From positions 248,001 through 312,000 of IMG/VR virus record IMGVR_UViG_3300023184_000024: 64,000 nucleotides of DNA. The stretch is one strand, 5' to 3'. Shown here piece after piece: positions 15,879 through 25,025 of the stretch; the first letter of the stretch is position 1, and each line of letters starts with the position of its first letter. Under the pieces are notes generated by a model. It was not told the DNA's origin. It did no database searches and worked only from the letters and a program-made list of their open reading frames with translations. The translations under genes were made by a program, and so were the position numbers. This stretch comes from a virus.

Positions 15879-17461
15879 TGGCAACACCTGATCCAACCCA
15901 AGTAGCACCATGGTATCTAAGAAATATCAATCAAGCTCTAGCACTCGATGAAGCAAGTGGTAATGTGTATGTACGCACTGGGTTCGAAGGCGACATTATC
16001 ATTAGTGGTAATGTTAACATTCCGGGCAACATTGACGCACACATCTCAGAAATAGGCACATCAGGTAACTTAACAGTACCTTGGATGCCAGTCAGCATAG
16101 ACGGTAATAGTGCTGTAACTGTAACAAGCGGTAATATCACAGTTGCTCAGGGAACAAGTCCTTGGGTTGTGTCTGGCAATGTCAACGCTAATATCACTGG
16201 TGGTAACATCACTGTAGCTCAAGGCACTAACCCTTGGGTTGTGTCTGGCAATGTTGTAACTACGTTATCGGGCTCCCCGCAAGTGACACTTGGCGGCAAT
16301 AATCTAGACGCATTTGCAAGATTGCGTGTTTCTAATCCATACACATTCTTTGATTCAGCACTAACGGGTGATCGTAGATATGATTGGTCAAGTTCTACTG
16401 CCACTAGTGGTAATGTAACATTTGACTATAACGCCAATGTCAGAAACTTAAATGTAACTGCGGCAAGCGGTAGTGAAGTTATCCGTGAAAGTATTTGGTG
16501 CTTCCCTTATCAAGCAGGTAAGAGTTTACTAGTAATGTCAAGTTTCTGTATGTCACCTAGCAAGACAGGATTAAGACAACGAGTTGGATACTTTGGCGCA
16601 AGCAATGGCGTATATTTTGAGCAGGCTAATGGCACTAAGAACCTAGTTATTCGTTCAAGCAGTTCAGGTAGTTTAGTAGAAGAAAGAATCGCACAAATAG
16701 ATTGGAATACTGATAAACTAAATGGCACTGGCCCAAGTGGATTAACATTAGATACAAGTGCCACACAGATTTTCTGGTGTGACATTGAATGGTTGGGCGT
16801 AGGCACAGTTCGCACTGGATTTGTCATCAACGGTCAGTTCATTACTTGCCACACCTTCAATCACGCAAACGACCCGGCATTCACTACAACATATATGGGT
16901 AGTGCTACATTACCTTGTAGATATGAAATAACTAATACGGGTGCTACATCAGGCGCAAGCACGATGAAGCAAGTCTGTACCACTGTTATTAGTGAAGGTG
17001 GGTACAATATGCCAGCATTAACAAATACTGCTGGTACTGACATAAATGTTAAGCGATTGGCAACTGCTGGCACATACTATCCAATAGTAAGTATCAGATT
17101 GAATAGTTCATATTTGAATAGTGTTGTAAAAGTTAATCAAGTTGATTTATTAAGCCCTACTGTTAACTACTATCGTTGGGTATTATTGCGTAATGCTACA
17201 CTGACCGGTGCAACTTGGGCAGGAACAGGATCTACCACAAGAGTAGATGTTGACACAGCCGCAACAGCAGTTAGTGGTGGAACGCCAGTTCAAAGCGGAT
17301 ATGCAAGTTCAAGAGAAGTGGCTCAACTTCAGGCTGAAAATATATATGCTCAGTTAGGTAGAACATTGGCAGGAGTAAGTGATACTTACACTTTGGCAAT
17401 AACAGCAACTTCAAACAATGCTGATTTGTTAGCACAACTTGGTTGGCAAGAAATACTTTAA
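15878..17461 (+). CDS. Repeat-containing virion appendage protein
   Basis: A 527-aa, Ser/Thr/Asn/Gly-rich beta protein. The N-terminal 130 residues contain short SGN-type turns and two copies of a unit around NITVAQGT(S/N)PWVVSGNV. The region from about residue 145 (LDAFARLRVSNPYTFFDSAL) onward looks like a folded jelly-roll-like domain. The composition suits a fibre, fibritin-like or head-decoration protein, but no receptor-binding or enzymatic motif is seen. The start overlaps the upstream stop (TAATG). Confidence 0.55.
   Translation: MATPDPTQVAPWYLRNINQALALDEASGNVYVRTGFEGDIIISGNVNIPGNIDAHISEIGTSGNLTVPWMPVSIDGNSAVTVTSGNITVAQGTSPWVVSGNVNANITGGNITVAQGTNPWVVSGNVVTTLSGSPQVTLGGNNLDAFARLRVSNPYTFFDSALTGDRRYDWSSSTATSGNVTFDYNANVRNLNVTAASGSEVIRESIWCFPYQAGKSLLVMSSFCMSPSKTGLRQRVGYFGASNGVYFEQANGTKNLVIRSSSSGSLVEERIAQIDWNTDKLNGTGPSGLTLDTSATQIFWCDIEWLGVGTVRTGFVINGQFITCHTFNHANDPAFTTTYMGSATLPCRYEITNTGATSGASTMKQVCTTVISEGGYNMPALTNTAGTDINVKRLATAGTYYPIVSIRLNSSYLNSVVKVNQVDLLSPTVNYYRWVLLRNATLTGATWAGTGSTTRVDVDTAATAVSGGTPVQSGYASSREVAQLQAENIYAQLGRTLAGVSDTYTLAITATSNNADLLAQLGWQEIL
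16130..16254 (+). repeat. In-frame tandem repeat, two 53-bp units
   Basis: Units at 16130-16182 and 16202-16254 begin GGTAA(T/C)ATCAC and end GTCTGGCAATGT. They are offset by 72 bp, a multiple of 3, and encode matching NITVAQGT(S/N)PWVVSGN peptides. A recent in-frame duplication in an appendage gene. Confidence 0.75.
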
Positions 17462-17467
17462 TAACAC

Positions 17468-18277
17468 ATGAAAAAACTTTTAATTTCCTTACTACTGGTA
17501 TCCTCACAGGCCTGGGCCTGGGAACAACGTGCCCCACTACCACCACAAGCCTGTCAAGTACACAGCCCATATGGCTTTGCCCAAACAAAAAGACCAACTC
17601 AGCCCATTTGTCGCGAAGCATATCTAGTGGCATATGACGCTCCTGTAAAGATTCCTGCGTATGTTGCTTATACATTAACACCTCCAAATGCACTGGGATG
17701 CTGGCCAAGAACAAATGCTTTTGTAGCTGATCGTTCAGTACAAGGTGGTGCTAGACCAGATGACTATGCCGGTACAGGCTACGACAAAGGTCATGCTGCC
17801 CCCGATGGTGATTTATCTTGGAGTGAGATTGTTGAGTACGAATCGTTCTTGATGACCAACATGTATCCACAACACGGATCACTTAATCGCGGTATTTGGA
17901 AACTGTTAGAGACGTCTATAAGAGGTTGGGCAGTGCAACTTAATCAGTCTTTTACCATCTACGTTGGCGCATTGTATGGCGCTGGCGACGAGTCGATTGG
18001 CAACGGTGTTATTGTGCCACACGGCTTTTACAAGATTGTGATCAACAATGCTACAAAAGAAATTGCAGGATGGAGTTTTCCCCACACCAAACCCTATGTT
18101 AACCTTGGCAACGACTTAACCAGCTTCCGTACAATGATTTCTAACATTCAAAGTCAAGCAGGTGTGCAATTTAAGTTTCCCAAGAACGCAAAAGAAATTA
18201 CCCCAGGCACTGAATGGCCTGTGAATTACGGCGCATTGACCAATGCAAAACGTGCCAAATGTGGCCGTGCCGACTAA
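17468..18277 (+). CDS. Exported DNA/RNA non-specific endonuclease
   Basis: A 269-aa protein with a Sec signal peptide (MKKLLISLLLVSSQAWA, likely cleaved before residue 18). The mature part is a beta-beta-alpha-metal nuclease of the NucA/EndoG type: the DRGH motif is DKGH at residues 106-109 (GYDKGHAAP), with metal and structural residues N131 and N140 in MTNMYPQHGSLNRGIW. At least four cysteines suggest disulfides formed outside the cytoplasm. It would be active in the periplasm or outside the cell. Such a gene among virion genes, just before the terminase, is unusual. The start is 6 nt after the upstream stop with no strong SD site. Confidence 0.8.
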   Translation: MKKLLISLLLVSSQAWAWEQRAPLPPQACQVHSPYGFAQTKRPTQPICREAYLVAYDAPVKIPAYVAYTLTPPNALGCWPRTNAFVADRSVQGGARPDDYAGTGYDKGHAAPDGDLSWSEIVEYESFLMTNMYPQHGSLNRGIWKLLETSIRGWAVQLNQSFTIYVGALYGAGDESIGNGVIVPHGFYKIVINNATKEIAGWSFPHTKPYVNLGNDLTSFRTMISNIQSQAGVQFKFPKNAKEITPGTEWPVNYGALTNAKRAKCGRAD

Positions 18278-18370
18278 GAACACCCTTAGGACCGCACTAG
18301 TTGCGAGGGTACCCGGCTGCTGGGTTGGCCAAGCGATTCGCTACCGCAAAGTCTAAAGTGAGCATTAATA
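18278..18370 (+). other. GC-rich structured non-coding segment
   Basis: Between the nuclease stop and the gp17 promoter lies a compact, GC-rich stretch with several hairpins: CGCA (18293-18296) with TGCG (18302-18305), ACCC/GGGT around 18311-18324, and AGCGATTCGCT around 18332-18342. TTGCG at 18301-18305 can also pair with CGCAA at 18345-18349, giving two mutually exclusive folds. It may be a terminator, a processing site or a small RNA. It is not a tRNA. Confidence 0.4.
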
Positions 18371-18373
18371 TCA

Positions 18374-18381
18374 GTTAAATA
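18374..18381 (+). promoter_or_regulatory. Late-promoter-like octamer GTTAAATA before gp17
   Basis: Ends 5 nt before the terminase ATG at 18387; no SD site fits between them. Confidence 0.55.
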
Positions 18382-18386
18382 TTACT

Positions 18387-19952
18387 ATGTCTACAACTGA
18401 TATTTCGCTTATTAAAACCCCGTACAAGTCTGTCCTGTACAATGATCAACAACTTGAAGAATTTGCTCGATGTGCCGATGCAGTAGATGGTCCTATCTAC
18501 TTCATGGACAATTTCTTTTACATACAGCATCCTACACAAGGTCGAATGTTGTACCATCCGTTTGAATATCAACAGCGATTGATACACACATACCATAACT
18601 ATCGTTATTCGATTAGCTTGATGCCTCGACAAACAGGTAAGTCAACAAGTGCTGCCGGGTACTTGTTGTGGTATGCCATGTTTGTGCCAGATTCGACCAT
18701 TCTTGTGGCCGCACACAAGTATACTGGAGCACAAGAGATCATGCAACGTGTGCGTTATGCATATGAAAGTGTGCCTGATCATATCAGAGCTGGAGTCACA
18801 AGTTACAACAAAGGTAGCCTAGAGTTCGACAACGGAAGTCGTATTGTAAGTGCTACTACCACAGAAAATACCGGTCGTGGTATGAGTATATCACTGCTGT
18901 ACGCTGACGAGTTTGCATTTGTGCGCCCCACTATTGCCAGAGAATTCTGGACATCAATCAGTCCCACACTATCAACTGGTGGTAAAGCAATTATCACCAG
19001 TACACCCAACAGTGACGAAGATCAATTTGCCTTCCTATGGAAAGGTGCCAACAAGTGTGAAGATGAATACGGCAACCCCACAGAAGTGGGACAAAATGGA
19101 TTCAAAGCATACAGATCATTTTGGAACGAGCACCCTGACCGTGATGAGCGTTGGGCGCAGGAACAAAGAGCCGCGTTGGGAACTGATCGTTTCCGTCGAG
19201 AAATGGACTGCGAGTTCATCATCAATGATGAAACGTTGATAGCGCCAGCCAAGCTGATTGACCTACAGGGCGTAGATCCTTTGTACAAAACAGGTGAAGT
19301 ACGTTGGTATAAACGCCCAGAAAAAAACAAAATATATGTGGTGGGTCTGGATCCAAGTCTTGGCACAGGTGGCGACCCTGCCGCAATTCAAGTGTTTGAA
19401 GCAGACAGCACAGAGCAAATTGCTGAATGGCGGCACAATAGAACAGATATACCGACACAAATTAGGATACTTGCTGACATTATCAAACAGTTAAACGAAA
19501 CAGTCAACGACCCAAAAAGCATTTACTACAGTGTGGAAAATAACACCATTGGTGAAGCCGCATTGATCAGCATTGCTGAGTACGGTGAGCAAAATATACA
19601 AGGCTATTTTTTAAGTGATTCAAACAGTGGCAGCTCGGGACGTAGATTTAGAAAAGGGTTTAATACCACAAACAAGTCTAAATTATCTGCTTGTGCCAAG
19701 TTTAAACACTTGATCGAAAGCGGGCGTTTAAAAATCAAAAGTAGAAGTTTAATTTCAGAATTAAAGACGTTTGTTGCAATGGGAATCAGCTACGAAGCAA
19801 AAGCAGGCGAAACTGACGACCTTGTAATGTCCTCATTGTTGGTTGTGCGAATGATGCAAGTTTTACAAAGCTACCACAGCAATCTTGACGAACACATGCG
19901 AGATCATCAAGATACTATAATTGAACCATTGCCCTTTGTGATGACTATTTAA
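18387..19952 (+). CDS. 17: Terminase large subunit gp17
   Basis: A 521-aa packaging motor. The ATPase domain has the terminase Walker A PRQTGKS (residues 80-86) and Walker B LLYADE (170-175). The RNase H-like nuclease domain begins near VVGLDPSLGTGGD (D322) with further acidic residues downstream (ENNTIGEAAL, GETDDLVM). T4 gp17 is 610 aa. It translocates DNA into the prohead and cuts concatemers. The transcript from the late octamer would be leaderless, which is notable for a gene needed in quantity. Confidence 0.92.
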   Translation: MSTTDISLIKTPYKSVLYNDQQLEEFARCADAVDGPIYFMDNFFYIQHPTQGRMLYHPFEYQQRLIHTYHNYRYSISLMPRQTGKSTSAAGYLLWYAMFVPDSTILVAAHKYTGAQEIMQRVRYAYESVPDHIRAGVTSYNKGSLEFDNGSRIVSATTTENTGRGMSISLLYADEFAFVRPTIAREFWTSISPTLSTGGKAIITSTPNSDEDQFAFLWKGANKCEDEYGNPTEVGQNGFKAYRSFWNEHPDRDERWAQEQRAALGTDRFRREMDCEFIINDETLIAPAKLIDLQGVDPLYKTGEVRWYKRPEKNKIYVVGLDPSLGTGGDPAAIQVFEADSTEQIAEWRHNRTDIPTQIRILADIIKQLNETVNDPKSIYYSVENNTIGEAALISIAEYGEQNIQGYFLSDSNSGSSGRRFRKGFNTTNKSKLSACAKFKHLIESGRLKIKSRSLISELKTFVAMGISYEAKAGETDDLVMSSLLVVRMMQVLQSYHSNLDEHMRDHQDTIIEPLPFVMTI

Positions 19953-19958
19953 TAAATA
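19951..19958 (+). promoter_or_regulatory. Late-promoter-like octamer AATAAATA
   Basis: Overlaps the gp17 stop codon and ends 6 nt before the ATG at 19965. Confidence 0.55.
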
Positions 19959-19964
19959 CAAAAT

Positions 19965-22109
19965 ATGGAAAATACTGCCAACTCTGCCCTTTACAATTTG
20001 TTAATTACTCATGATTTTGACCCAGAAACCAAAGATGTTGCTGGGAACGATGTTGATGACCCAACAGAAGCAGAACTGTTTAGTTTTGATTGGGTCGGAC
20101 CATCGGGTAAAAACTACGGTACTGTGGTTATTTTATTAACACCTTCCAGAGAGCTCACACTATTCTCTGGGGACAACATTGGTAGAACCATGGAACCCGA
20201 AGATAAAACGGCCTGGTACGGTACTGGTAGAAAAAATCCAGGATTTCTGGGACAACTGAAGTCGTTTGCTGTGAGAAGCAATCTTGGCAAATTTGATATC
20301 CAGGATATTTCTCGACTCAAATATACCATGCAAGGCATGGCAGCCATCAAAGAAGGATTGTTTGAAGGCTACTATGGTAAAAAGAATATCAGCTACAGCG
20401 ATCAACCCAAACAAGTTCGTTTGATGATCAAACACAATCGCAACATTGAAGAAGGGGAAGCACGTTATCGTGCCATTGAAGGATTGTTTGTAGAAACAGC
20501 CGACGGTGAAAGATTTAAAGTACCTAGCCGTAGTCTAGCGCACGGTCGGATGTTGGCAAGGCATGTGGCCGAAGGCGGAAACCCCTATGATGCATTTGGC
20601 CAACACATCAACAACGTTGTTGTTGAATTGGCTACATTGGGCAGATTTATACGTGCTGCCAAACATAAAAAATTAAATGGGCCGGCAGCCGAAATGGCAG
20701 AAGATGCTGTGCGACACTACAGCGATTTAAAAGCAAAAGCCAAACACATGATCAGTCAACGAGGATATCACGAAGCCCGTGAAACGTTTGACCCAGCAGA
20801 AATAACCGAAACTGATGTTGCAGTAGAAAACATTCGAAATATGTTCATTGAACAGACCATTGATAATCGCATCGAAGAGGCATTACCAATACTAGCTAAA
20901 TTACAAGGACCCAAAATGAGAGAAGCAGAAGAATTTGAAAATTGGACAGATCGTGTCATGGAAGGCACTTGGGCATTGCCAGACACACCAGAGTCAGATG
21001 CCAAACTCAAAGAGCTAATGGCCAAACCATTGATAGTAGGCGCCGACGCCACAAACGCCACAGAACAACTGTACGACCTAATTGGCGACGACATCTTGTT
21101 TGACCGTTTAAACGATTTGGCTGACCAAGATCCCAATGCCAACTGTTGGGAAAACCCTGAAGTGATTAATCGCCTAGGCGAGCTTGGAATTGATATTAAC
21201 CCTACTGTAAACAGCATGGCACAAGATGCTGAACAAAATGACGCTGAAGAAGTAAATGAAGATGAAAATCATAACCCAGTGGCCGGTGCTATTACTCGTA
21301 GAATATTATCACAGCGACTAGACTTGGTAAAGAAATACGGCCCTTTGGCAATTACTCAAGCCATTGACGACGTTGCAGATTTTGTAGGTGATGTTGAAGA
21401 AATTGGATCAAGTGATGTCAGTGGCTGGGTTCGCCAAGTAGAACAATCATTGGGCGGTGTTGATGAAGGGTTTGGCGACACAGTTAAAAAAGTCGGCGGC
21501 GCTATTGCACACGGTGCCAGCAAAGCTTTTGACAAATTAGGCGGTGGCACCAACCAAGAGTTGCTGGATAAGCTACGCAAAGATGCAGGCTTGCCATCTT
21601 CAATGGCTGTGCCTAACAAAGACAAAGAAGAACAAGACATGGCCGAAGCCGGTTATGGCAGCACCAATCCTGATCTGATGAGCCCCGGCGATTATGACCG
21701 CTACCAACAAGACCAAATGGATGGCAGCAAGCGTGATTTCAAACGCCAAGAGCATGATGCCGAATGGGAACAAGAAAAAGCACACAGCCAAAAACTTGCA
21801 ACTCAAGCCGCCGGTCCTTGGTATGTACGTATCAACGGAAAAATTGTCAAAGATCAACAAGGCAATGCTTTTACATTTGACAGCAAAGACAAAGCTAACA
21901 AGGCAGCAATTACCATGCGAGCCAAACCTTTTAACAAAAATAAAGTATTCATGTTGTCTGTTAACCCCAACGACAAATCGGATGCACCAACTGAAGACCT
22001 AGACACTGATGGTGTTATGATGACACAACCTTCAAACATGAGCAGTGAGTCGGTTAATCGCGATTTGGCTAAATTAAAACAACTAATTGAACACATTACT
22101 ACTAAATAA
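19965..22109 (+). CDS. Large conserved hypothetical protein, 714 aa
   Basis: I do not recognise a named family. The N-terminal part has FSFDWVGPSGKNYGTVVILL and a DISRLKYTMQGMAAIKEG helix. A central block (GLFVETADGERFKVPSRSLA, then ARHVAEGGNPYDAFGQHI) looks conserved. The C-terminal third is acidic and low-complexity, with a short basic end (VNRDLAKLKQLIEHI). Its late promoter, its position after gp17 and its composition suggest a virion-associated or internal protein. No SD site; the late octamer ends 6 nt before the ATG. Confidence 0.55.
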   Translation: MENTANSALYNLLITHDFDPETKDVAGNDVDDPTEAELFSFDWVGPSGKNYGTVVILLTPSRELTLFSGDNIGRTMEPEDKTAWYGTGRKNPGFLGQLKSFAVRSNLGKFDIQDISRLKYTMQGMAAIKEGLFEGYYGKKNISYSDQPKQVRLMIKHNRNIEEGEARYRAIEGLFVETADGERFKVPSRSLAHGRMLARHVAEGGNPYDAFGQHINNVVVELATLGRFIRAAKHKKLNGPAAEMAEDAVRHYSDLKAKAKHMISQRGYHEARETFDPAEITETDVAVENIRNMFIEQTIDNRIEEALPILAKLQGPKMREAEEFENWTDRVMEGTWALPDTPESDAKLKELMAKPLIVGADATNATEQLYDLIGDDILFDRLNDLADQDPNANCWENPEVINRLGELGIDINPTVNSMAQDAEQNDAEEVNEDENHNPVAGAITRRILSQRLDLVKKYGPLAITQAIDDVADFVGDVEEIGSSDVSGWVRQVEQSLGGVDEGFGDTVKKVGGAIAHGASKAFDKLGGGTNQELLDKLRKDAGLPSSMAVPNKDKEEQDMAEAGYGSTNPDLMSPGDYDRYQQDQMDGSKRDFKRQEHDAEWEQEKAHSQKLATQAAGPWYVRINGKIVKDQQGNAFTFDSKDKANKAAITMRAKPFNKNKVFMLSVNPNDKSDAPTEDLDTDGVMMTQPSNMSSESVNRDLAKLKQLIEHITTK
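22101..22108 (+). promoter_or_regulatory. Late-promoter-like octamer upstream of gp32
   Basis: ACTAAATA lies just before the sigma70-type promoter of gp32, so gp32 may also be transcribed late. Confidence 0.4.
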
Positions 22110-22112
22110 ACA

Positions 22113-22141
22113 TTGACAGTAACAGGAAATGCGCATATACT
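22113..22141 (+). promoter_or_regulatory. Sigma70-type promoter for gp32, TTGACA-17-TATACT
   Basis: -35 at 22113-22118, -10 at 22136-22141, spacer 17. Predicted start is near 22148. The dyad ACACATGTGT (22142-22151) covers the start point and could be an operator. Confidence 0.75.
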
Positions 22142-22147
22142 ACACAT

Positions 22148-22237
22148 GTGTATGCGTTTTCTAGATATTGTATAGGCATCATGCTGTTACAGGCATACAC
22201 AAAGGCTAAACTTAGGCATATTAAAGGAGAAATCATT
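22148..22237 (+). promoter_or_regulatory. Structured 5' leader of gp32 mRNA
   Basis: The predicted 5' end, GTGTATGC (22148-22155), is exactly complementary to GCATACAC (22193-22200), closing a 37-nt loop. The next 37 nt are A-rich and unpaired-looking up to AAAGGAG and the ATG at 22238. AGGCAT occurs three times. T4 gp32 represses its own translation by binding a leader with a 5' folded element followed by an unstructured A/U-rich tract; this has the same layout. Confidence 0.55.
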
Positions 22238-23230
22238 ATGGCATCATTAGCAGAAATCCGCGCAAGACTTCAGTCCGCAGAGTCAGGCAAAAACGGAAAA
22301 ACAACAAGCGGCGACAACGCAATTTACCCCCACTGGAACATGGAAGAAGGACATTCGGCAACAATCCGATTCCTGCCCGACGGCAATTCAAAGAACACAT
22401 TTTTCTGGGCCGAACGAGCAATGATTAAATTGCCATTCAACGGAATCAAAGGTGAGATGGATGCAAAAAACGTACAGGTACAAGTTCCGTGCGTTGAAAT
22501 GTGGGGAGAACAATGCCCGATCCTGGCAGAAGTTCGTACATGGTTCAAAGACAAAAGTCTTGAAGACATGGGCCGTAAGTATTGGAAAAAACGCAGTTAT
22601 GTGTTCCAAGGTTTTGTTCGTGAAAATCCGTTGAGTGATGATAAGCCAACAGAGAATACAATTCGTAGATTTATCATTGGTCCACAAATCTTTACAACAA
22701 TCAAGGGTGCATTGATGGATCCTGAGTTGGAAGAATTGCCAACAGACTTATTGCGTGGCCTGGATTTCCGTATCACTAAAACCACCAAAGGCGGCTATGC
22801 TGACTACAGCACTAGTAAGTGGGCACGTAAAGAATCTGCATTAACTGAAGCAGAACAAGAAGTACTTACAAAATTTGGACTATTCGACTTGTCAGAATTT
22901 TTGCCAAAGAAGCCGACTGATGTTGAGCTACGTGTAATGAAAGAAATGTTTGAAGCGTCAGTTGATGGTCAGCCATATGATCCTGATCGTTGGGGAGCCT
23001 ACTTTCGTCCAAACGGACTGGCAATGCCCAGCACCGCTGAAGTCAAACGATCTGGAGTTGACCCAACAAGGGTAGATGTTCCTAGTGCTGTAGCAGACAG
23101 TGTAGAGACAACTTCTAATCCGTTTGACGATGACACATCTGTAGCAACAGCACCAGTTAAAGCACCAGCATCAAGTCAGAAGGCCGAAGACATTTTGGCC
23201 ATGATTAGATCAAGACAAAACAAGTCGTAA
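22238..23230 (+). CDS. 32: Single-stranded DNA-binding protein gp32
   Basis: A 330-aa protein. The frame is open back to 22148, but AAAGGAG before 22238 and the start MASLAEIRARLQ set the real N-terminus. The core follows T4 gp32: YPHWNMEEGHSATIRFLPDG, then a C85/C93 region (VPCVEMWGEQC) matching the zinc-binding part, then YVFQGFVRENP. The C-terminus has an acidic patch (NPFDDD) but ends in a basic helix (AEDILAMIRSRQNKS). gp32 coats ssDNA in replication and recombination. An intrinsic terminator follows. Confidence 0.88.
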   Translation: MASLAEIRARLQSAESGKNGKTTSGDNAIYPHWNMEEGHSATIRFLPDGNSKNTFFWAERAMIKLPFNGIKGEMDAKNVQVQVPCVEMWGEQCPILAEVRTWFKDKSLEDMGRKYWKKRSYVFQGFVRENPLSDDKPTENTIRRFIIGPQIFTTIKGALMDPELEELPTDLLRGLDFRITKTTKGGYADYSTSKWARKESALTEAEQEVLTKFGLFDLSEFLPKKPTDVELRVMKEMFEASVDGQPYDPDRWGAYFRPNGLAMPSTAEVKRSGVDPTRVDVPSAVADSVETTSNPFDDDTSVATAPVKAPASSQKAEDILAMIRSRQNKS

Positions 23231-23240
23231 TTAACAAAAG

Positions 23241-23268
23241 CCCATAGTACTACACTATGGGTTTTTTT
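23241..23268 (+). terminator. Intrinsic terminator after gp32
   Basis: CCCATAGT (23241-23248) pairs with ACTATGGG (23254-23261), 5-nt loop, then seven T. Confidence 0.92.
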
Positions 23269-23269
23269 C

Positions 23270-24217
23270 ATGAACTTAGGTTTTCCTTATCCCAAGATAA
23301 ATCTAGCCCAGACTTTGCCAGCAGAAGTCACTATCACTGATCATTTGACTGGGTTTGATTTACACTTTAATAATGCTGTTTTAGAAAACCTAAACTGGCA
23401 TGGAAAATCTACAGACTTGTGCCACACACTTGTTTACCATCAGAAACTCGATGATGAAGTGCATAAAAAATATCGCAGTTTAAATCTTGTATTTTCTCCG
23501 GAATTGCAAGATAACATGCACTTTCGGCATTTTCATGATTATCGTATACACCCAGAGTTAACTTTTAAAAATTTTTTATGTTCATTCAATGGCACTGTTC
23601 ACATATCAAGATATCTATTAGTGGCAATGTTGGATAAGTTTGGATTGTTTGACCCACAGTACTCAAGTAAAAATTTTAGTTTAACCAACAACGAACTCAA
23701 CGGGCATCTTAGTAACCTTGCTAATAATAATTTAACATATCTTGGAAAGTTTTTTTCTAACAATTCAGAATTTCTGGAAACAAAATACACATTTGGACAT
23801 ACTAGATTTGATCACAACAAAAACATTTACAACCTGGAATCTAAGTTAACAGATAGTTTTGTCAACATTGTATCTGAAACAATGGCAACTAGTTACGTGC
23901 CATTTATCACAGAAAAATTTTTATATAGCATTGTGACTCGTGGATTGTTTGTGGCCTATGCACAACCAAGATGGCACGAATATTTAGAAAATATCTGGGG
24001 CTTCCGTCCGTACAGAATTTTATTTGACTACAAGTTTGACAGCATAGCCGACCCAGTTGAAAGATTACTAGAGTTAATATCGATGGTATCAAAATACAAT
24101 ATTTTAAATGCCGACGATCTCAGAGACTTGTATCAGTTAGAGCACGAGACCATTGAGTACAATTATGATCACTACTTTAGTAAAAATTACATTAAGTCAG
24201 CACTAAAACATGTATAA
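23270..24217 (+). CDS. Putative glycosyltransferase-like protein (copy 1)
   Basis: A 315-aa protein. Its C-terminal half carries a motif string also found in the gene at 50861: VNIVSET, then FITEK, a hydrophobic strand, ENIWGFRPY, and D-x-x-x-D before an Arg-containing helix. I associate this SET...TEK...GF pattern with GT-B-type sugar transferases, where the Glu residues contact the donor nucleotide. The N-terminal half is unlike anything I know. It starts 1 nt after the gp32 terminator T run and overlaps the following SGNH gene by 8 nt. Confidence 0.5.
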   Translation: MNLGFPYPKINLAQTLPAEVTITDHLTGFDLHFNNAVLENLNWHGKSTDLCHTLVYHQKLDDEVHKKYRSLNLVFSPELQDNMHFRHFHDYRIHPELTFKNFLCSFNGTVHISRYLLVAMLDKFGLFDPQYSSKNFSLTNNELNGHLSNLANNNLTYLGKFFSNNSEFLETKYTFGHTRFDHNKNIYNLESKLTDSFVNIVSETMATSYVPFITEKFLYSIVTRGLFVAYAQPRWHEYLENIWGFRPYRILFDYKFDSIADPVERLLELISMVSKYNILNADDLRDLYQLEHETIEYNYDHYFSKNYIKSALKHV

Positions 24218-25013
24218 CAAAGTCACAGTATCCGGTTGTAGTTTTACATACAATGCCACTTGGCCAGACTATTTGTTCAGTGGTAGCAAGATACGTAATT
24301 TAGCCCGCGCCGGAGCCGGCAATCGATTCATTGGACATAGTGTAATTTCTTCTGTGCTGGAAGACCGACCGGACTTTGTGTTTATACTCTGGAGTGGTGT
24401 GAATCGTTGTGACCTAGCAATAACTGACGGGAGCGTGGCCAAAGAACTTACCGGCCAAACTCAATACCACGGCCAAGTTGATTCAACTTGTTATCTTTTC
24501 AGTGGAGGTGACAAATACAACAGTAGTATTGTTAGGAATTATCAAAATATAAGAGATGACTCTTGGCCCGATGTTGGGTCGCTGGATGACTTTTTGTTAT
24601 TGCCAAAAAAATTGCAAGAAGAGTGTACTAACTCAAATTTGTTTTGGTGGAACAACTATGGCGCAGACAACGTAATGCACAATGCATTTATGTCTAATTA
24701 TATAGAAAACGGCAAATCGTTGGAAGATCAGACGTATCTAACTATTATGCAAACATTGGATTTTTTAGATAAACAAAAAATCCCCCACAAGTTTGGATTC
24801 ATATATAACCCATTCGATGCAGACAATCAAAAACATTTTGGTTGTCTTAGCCATAATAGCAAGTATCATGGTTGCATTGACTGGGGGAAGTATGTTACAA
24901 TTACACCATACGAGTTCGGGATAAAGTACAATTATCTAAGCAACGATCAGTACCACCTAACCAAAGATGGCATGGAACAATGGGCTGATAACATTCGTAA
25001 ATTTATTTTTTAA
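24210..25013 (+). CDS. SGNH/GDSL-like hydrolase (copy 2)
   Basis: A 267-aa relative of the protein at 2883. Matching blocks are VSGCSFTYNATW (block I, catalytic Ser candidate), RAGAGNRFIGH (Gly-Asn block), FILWSGVNRCDL and SNDQYHLTKDGMEQW (D-x-x-H-type dyad). Its close pairing with the glycosyltransferase-like gene upstream (8-nt overlap) suggests a glycan substrate, for example removal or transfer of acyl groups on a surface sugar. No signal peptide, so it would act in the cytoplasm or on the virion. Confidence 0.6.
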   Translation: MYNKVTVSGCSFTYNATWPDYLFSGSKIRNLARAGAGNRFIGHSVISSVLEDRPDFVFILWSGVNRCDLAITDGSVAKELTGQTQYHGQVDSTCYLFSGGDKYNSSIVRNYQNIRDDSWPDVGSLDDFLLLPKKLQEECTNSNLFWWNNYGADNVMHNAFMSNYIENGKSLEDQTYLTIMQTLDFLDKQKIPHKFGFIYNPFDADNQKHFGCLSHNSKYHGCIDWGKYVTITPYEFGIKYNYLSNDQYHLTKDGMEQWADNIRKFIF

Positions 25014-25025
25014 AGGCAAAAAATT

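Noticed and set aside
16130-16254. Repeat pair resembling a short CRISPR array
   Set aside because: The units are in frame, encode matching peptides inside one long gene, and have only two copies.
18278-18370. Possible tRNA
   Set aside because: No acceptor stem, T-arm consensus or anticodon arm fits, and no CCA is in place.
22148-22237. Longer gp32 with 30 extra N-terminal residues
   Set aside because: The extension lies in the predicted leader, begins at the transcription start and lacks the strong SD site found before 22238.
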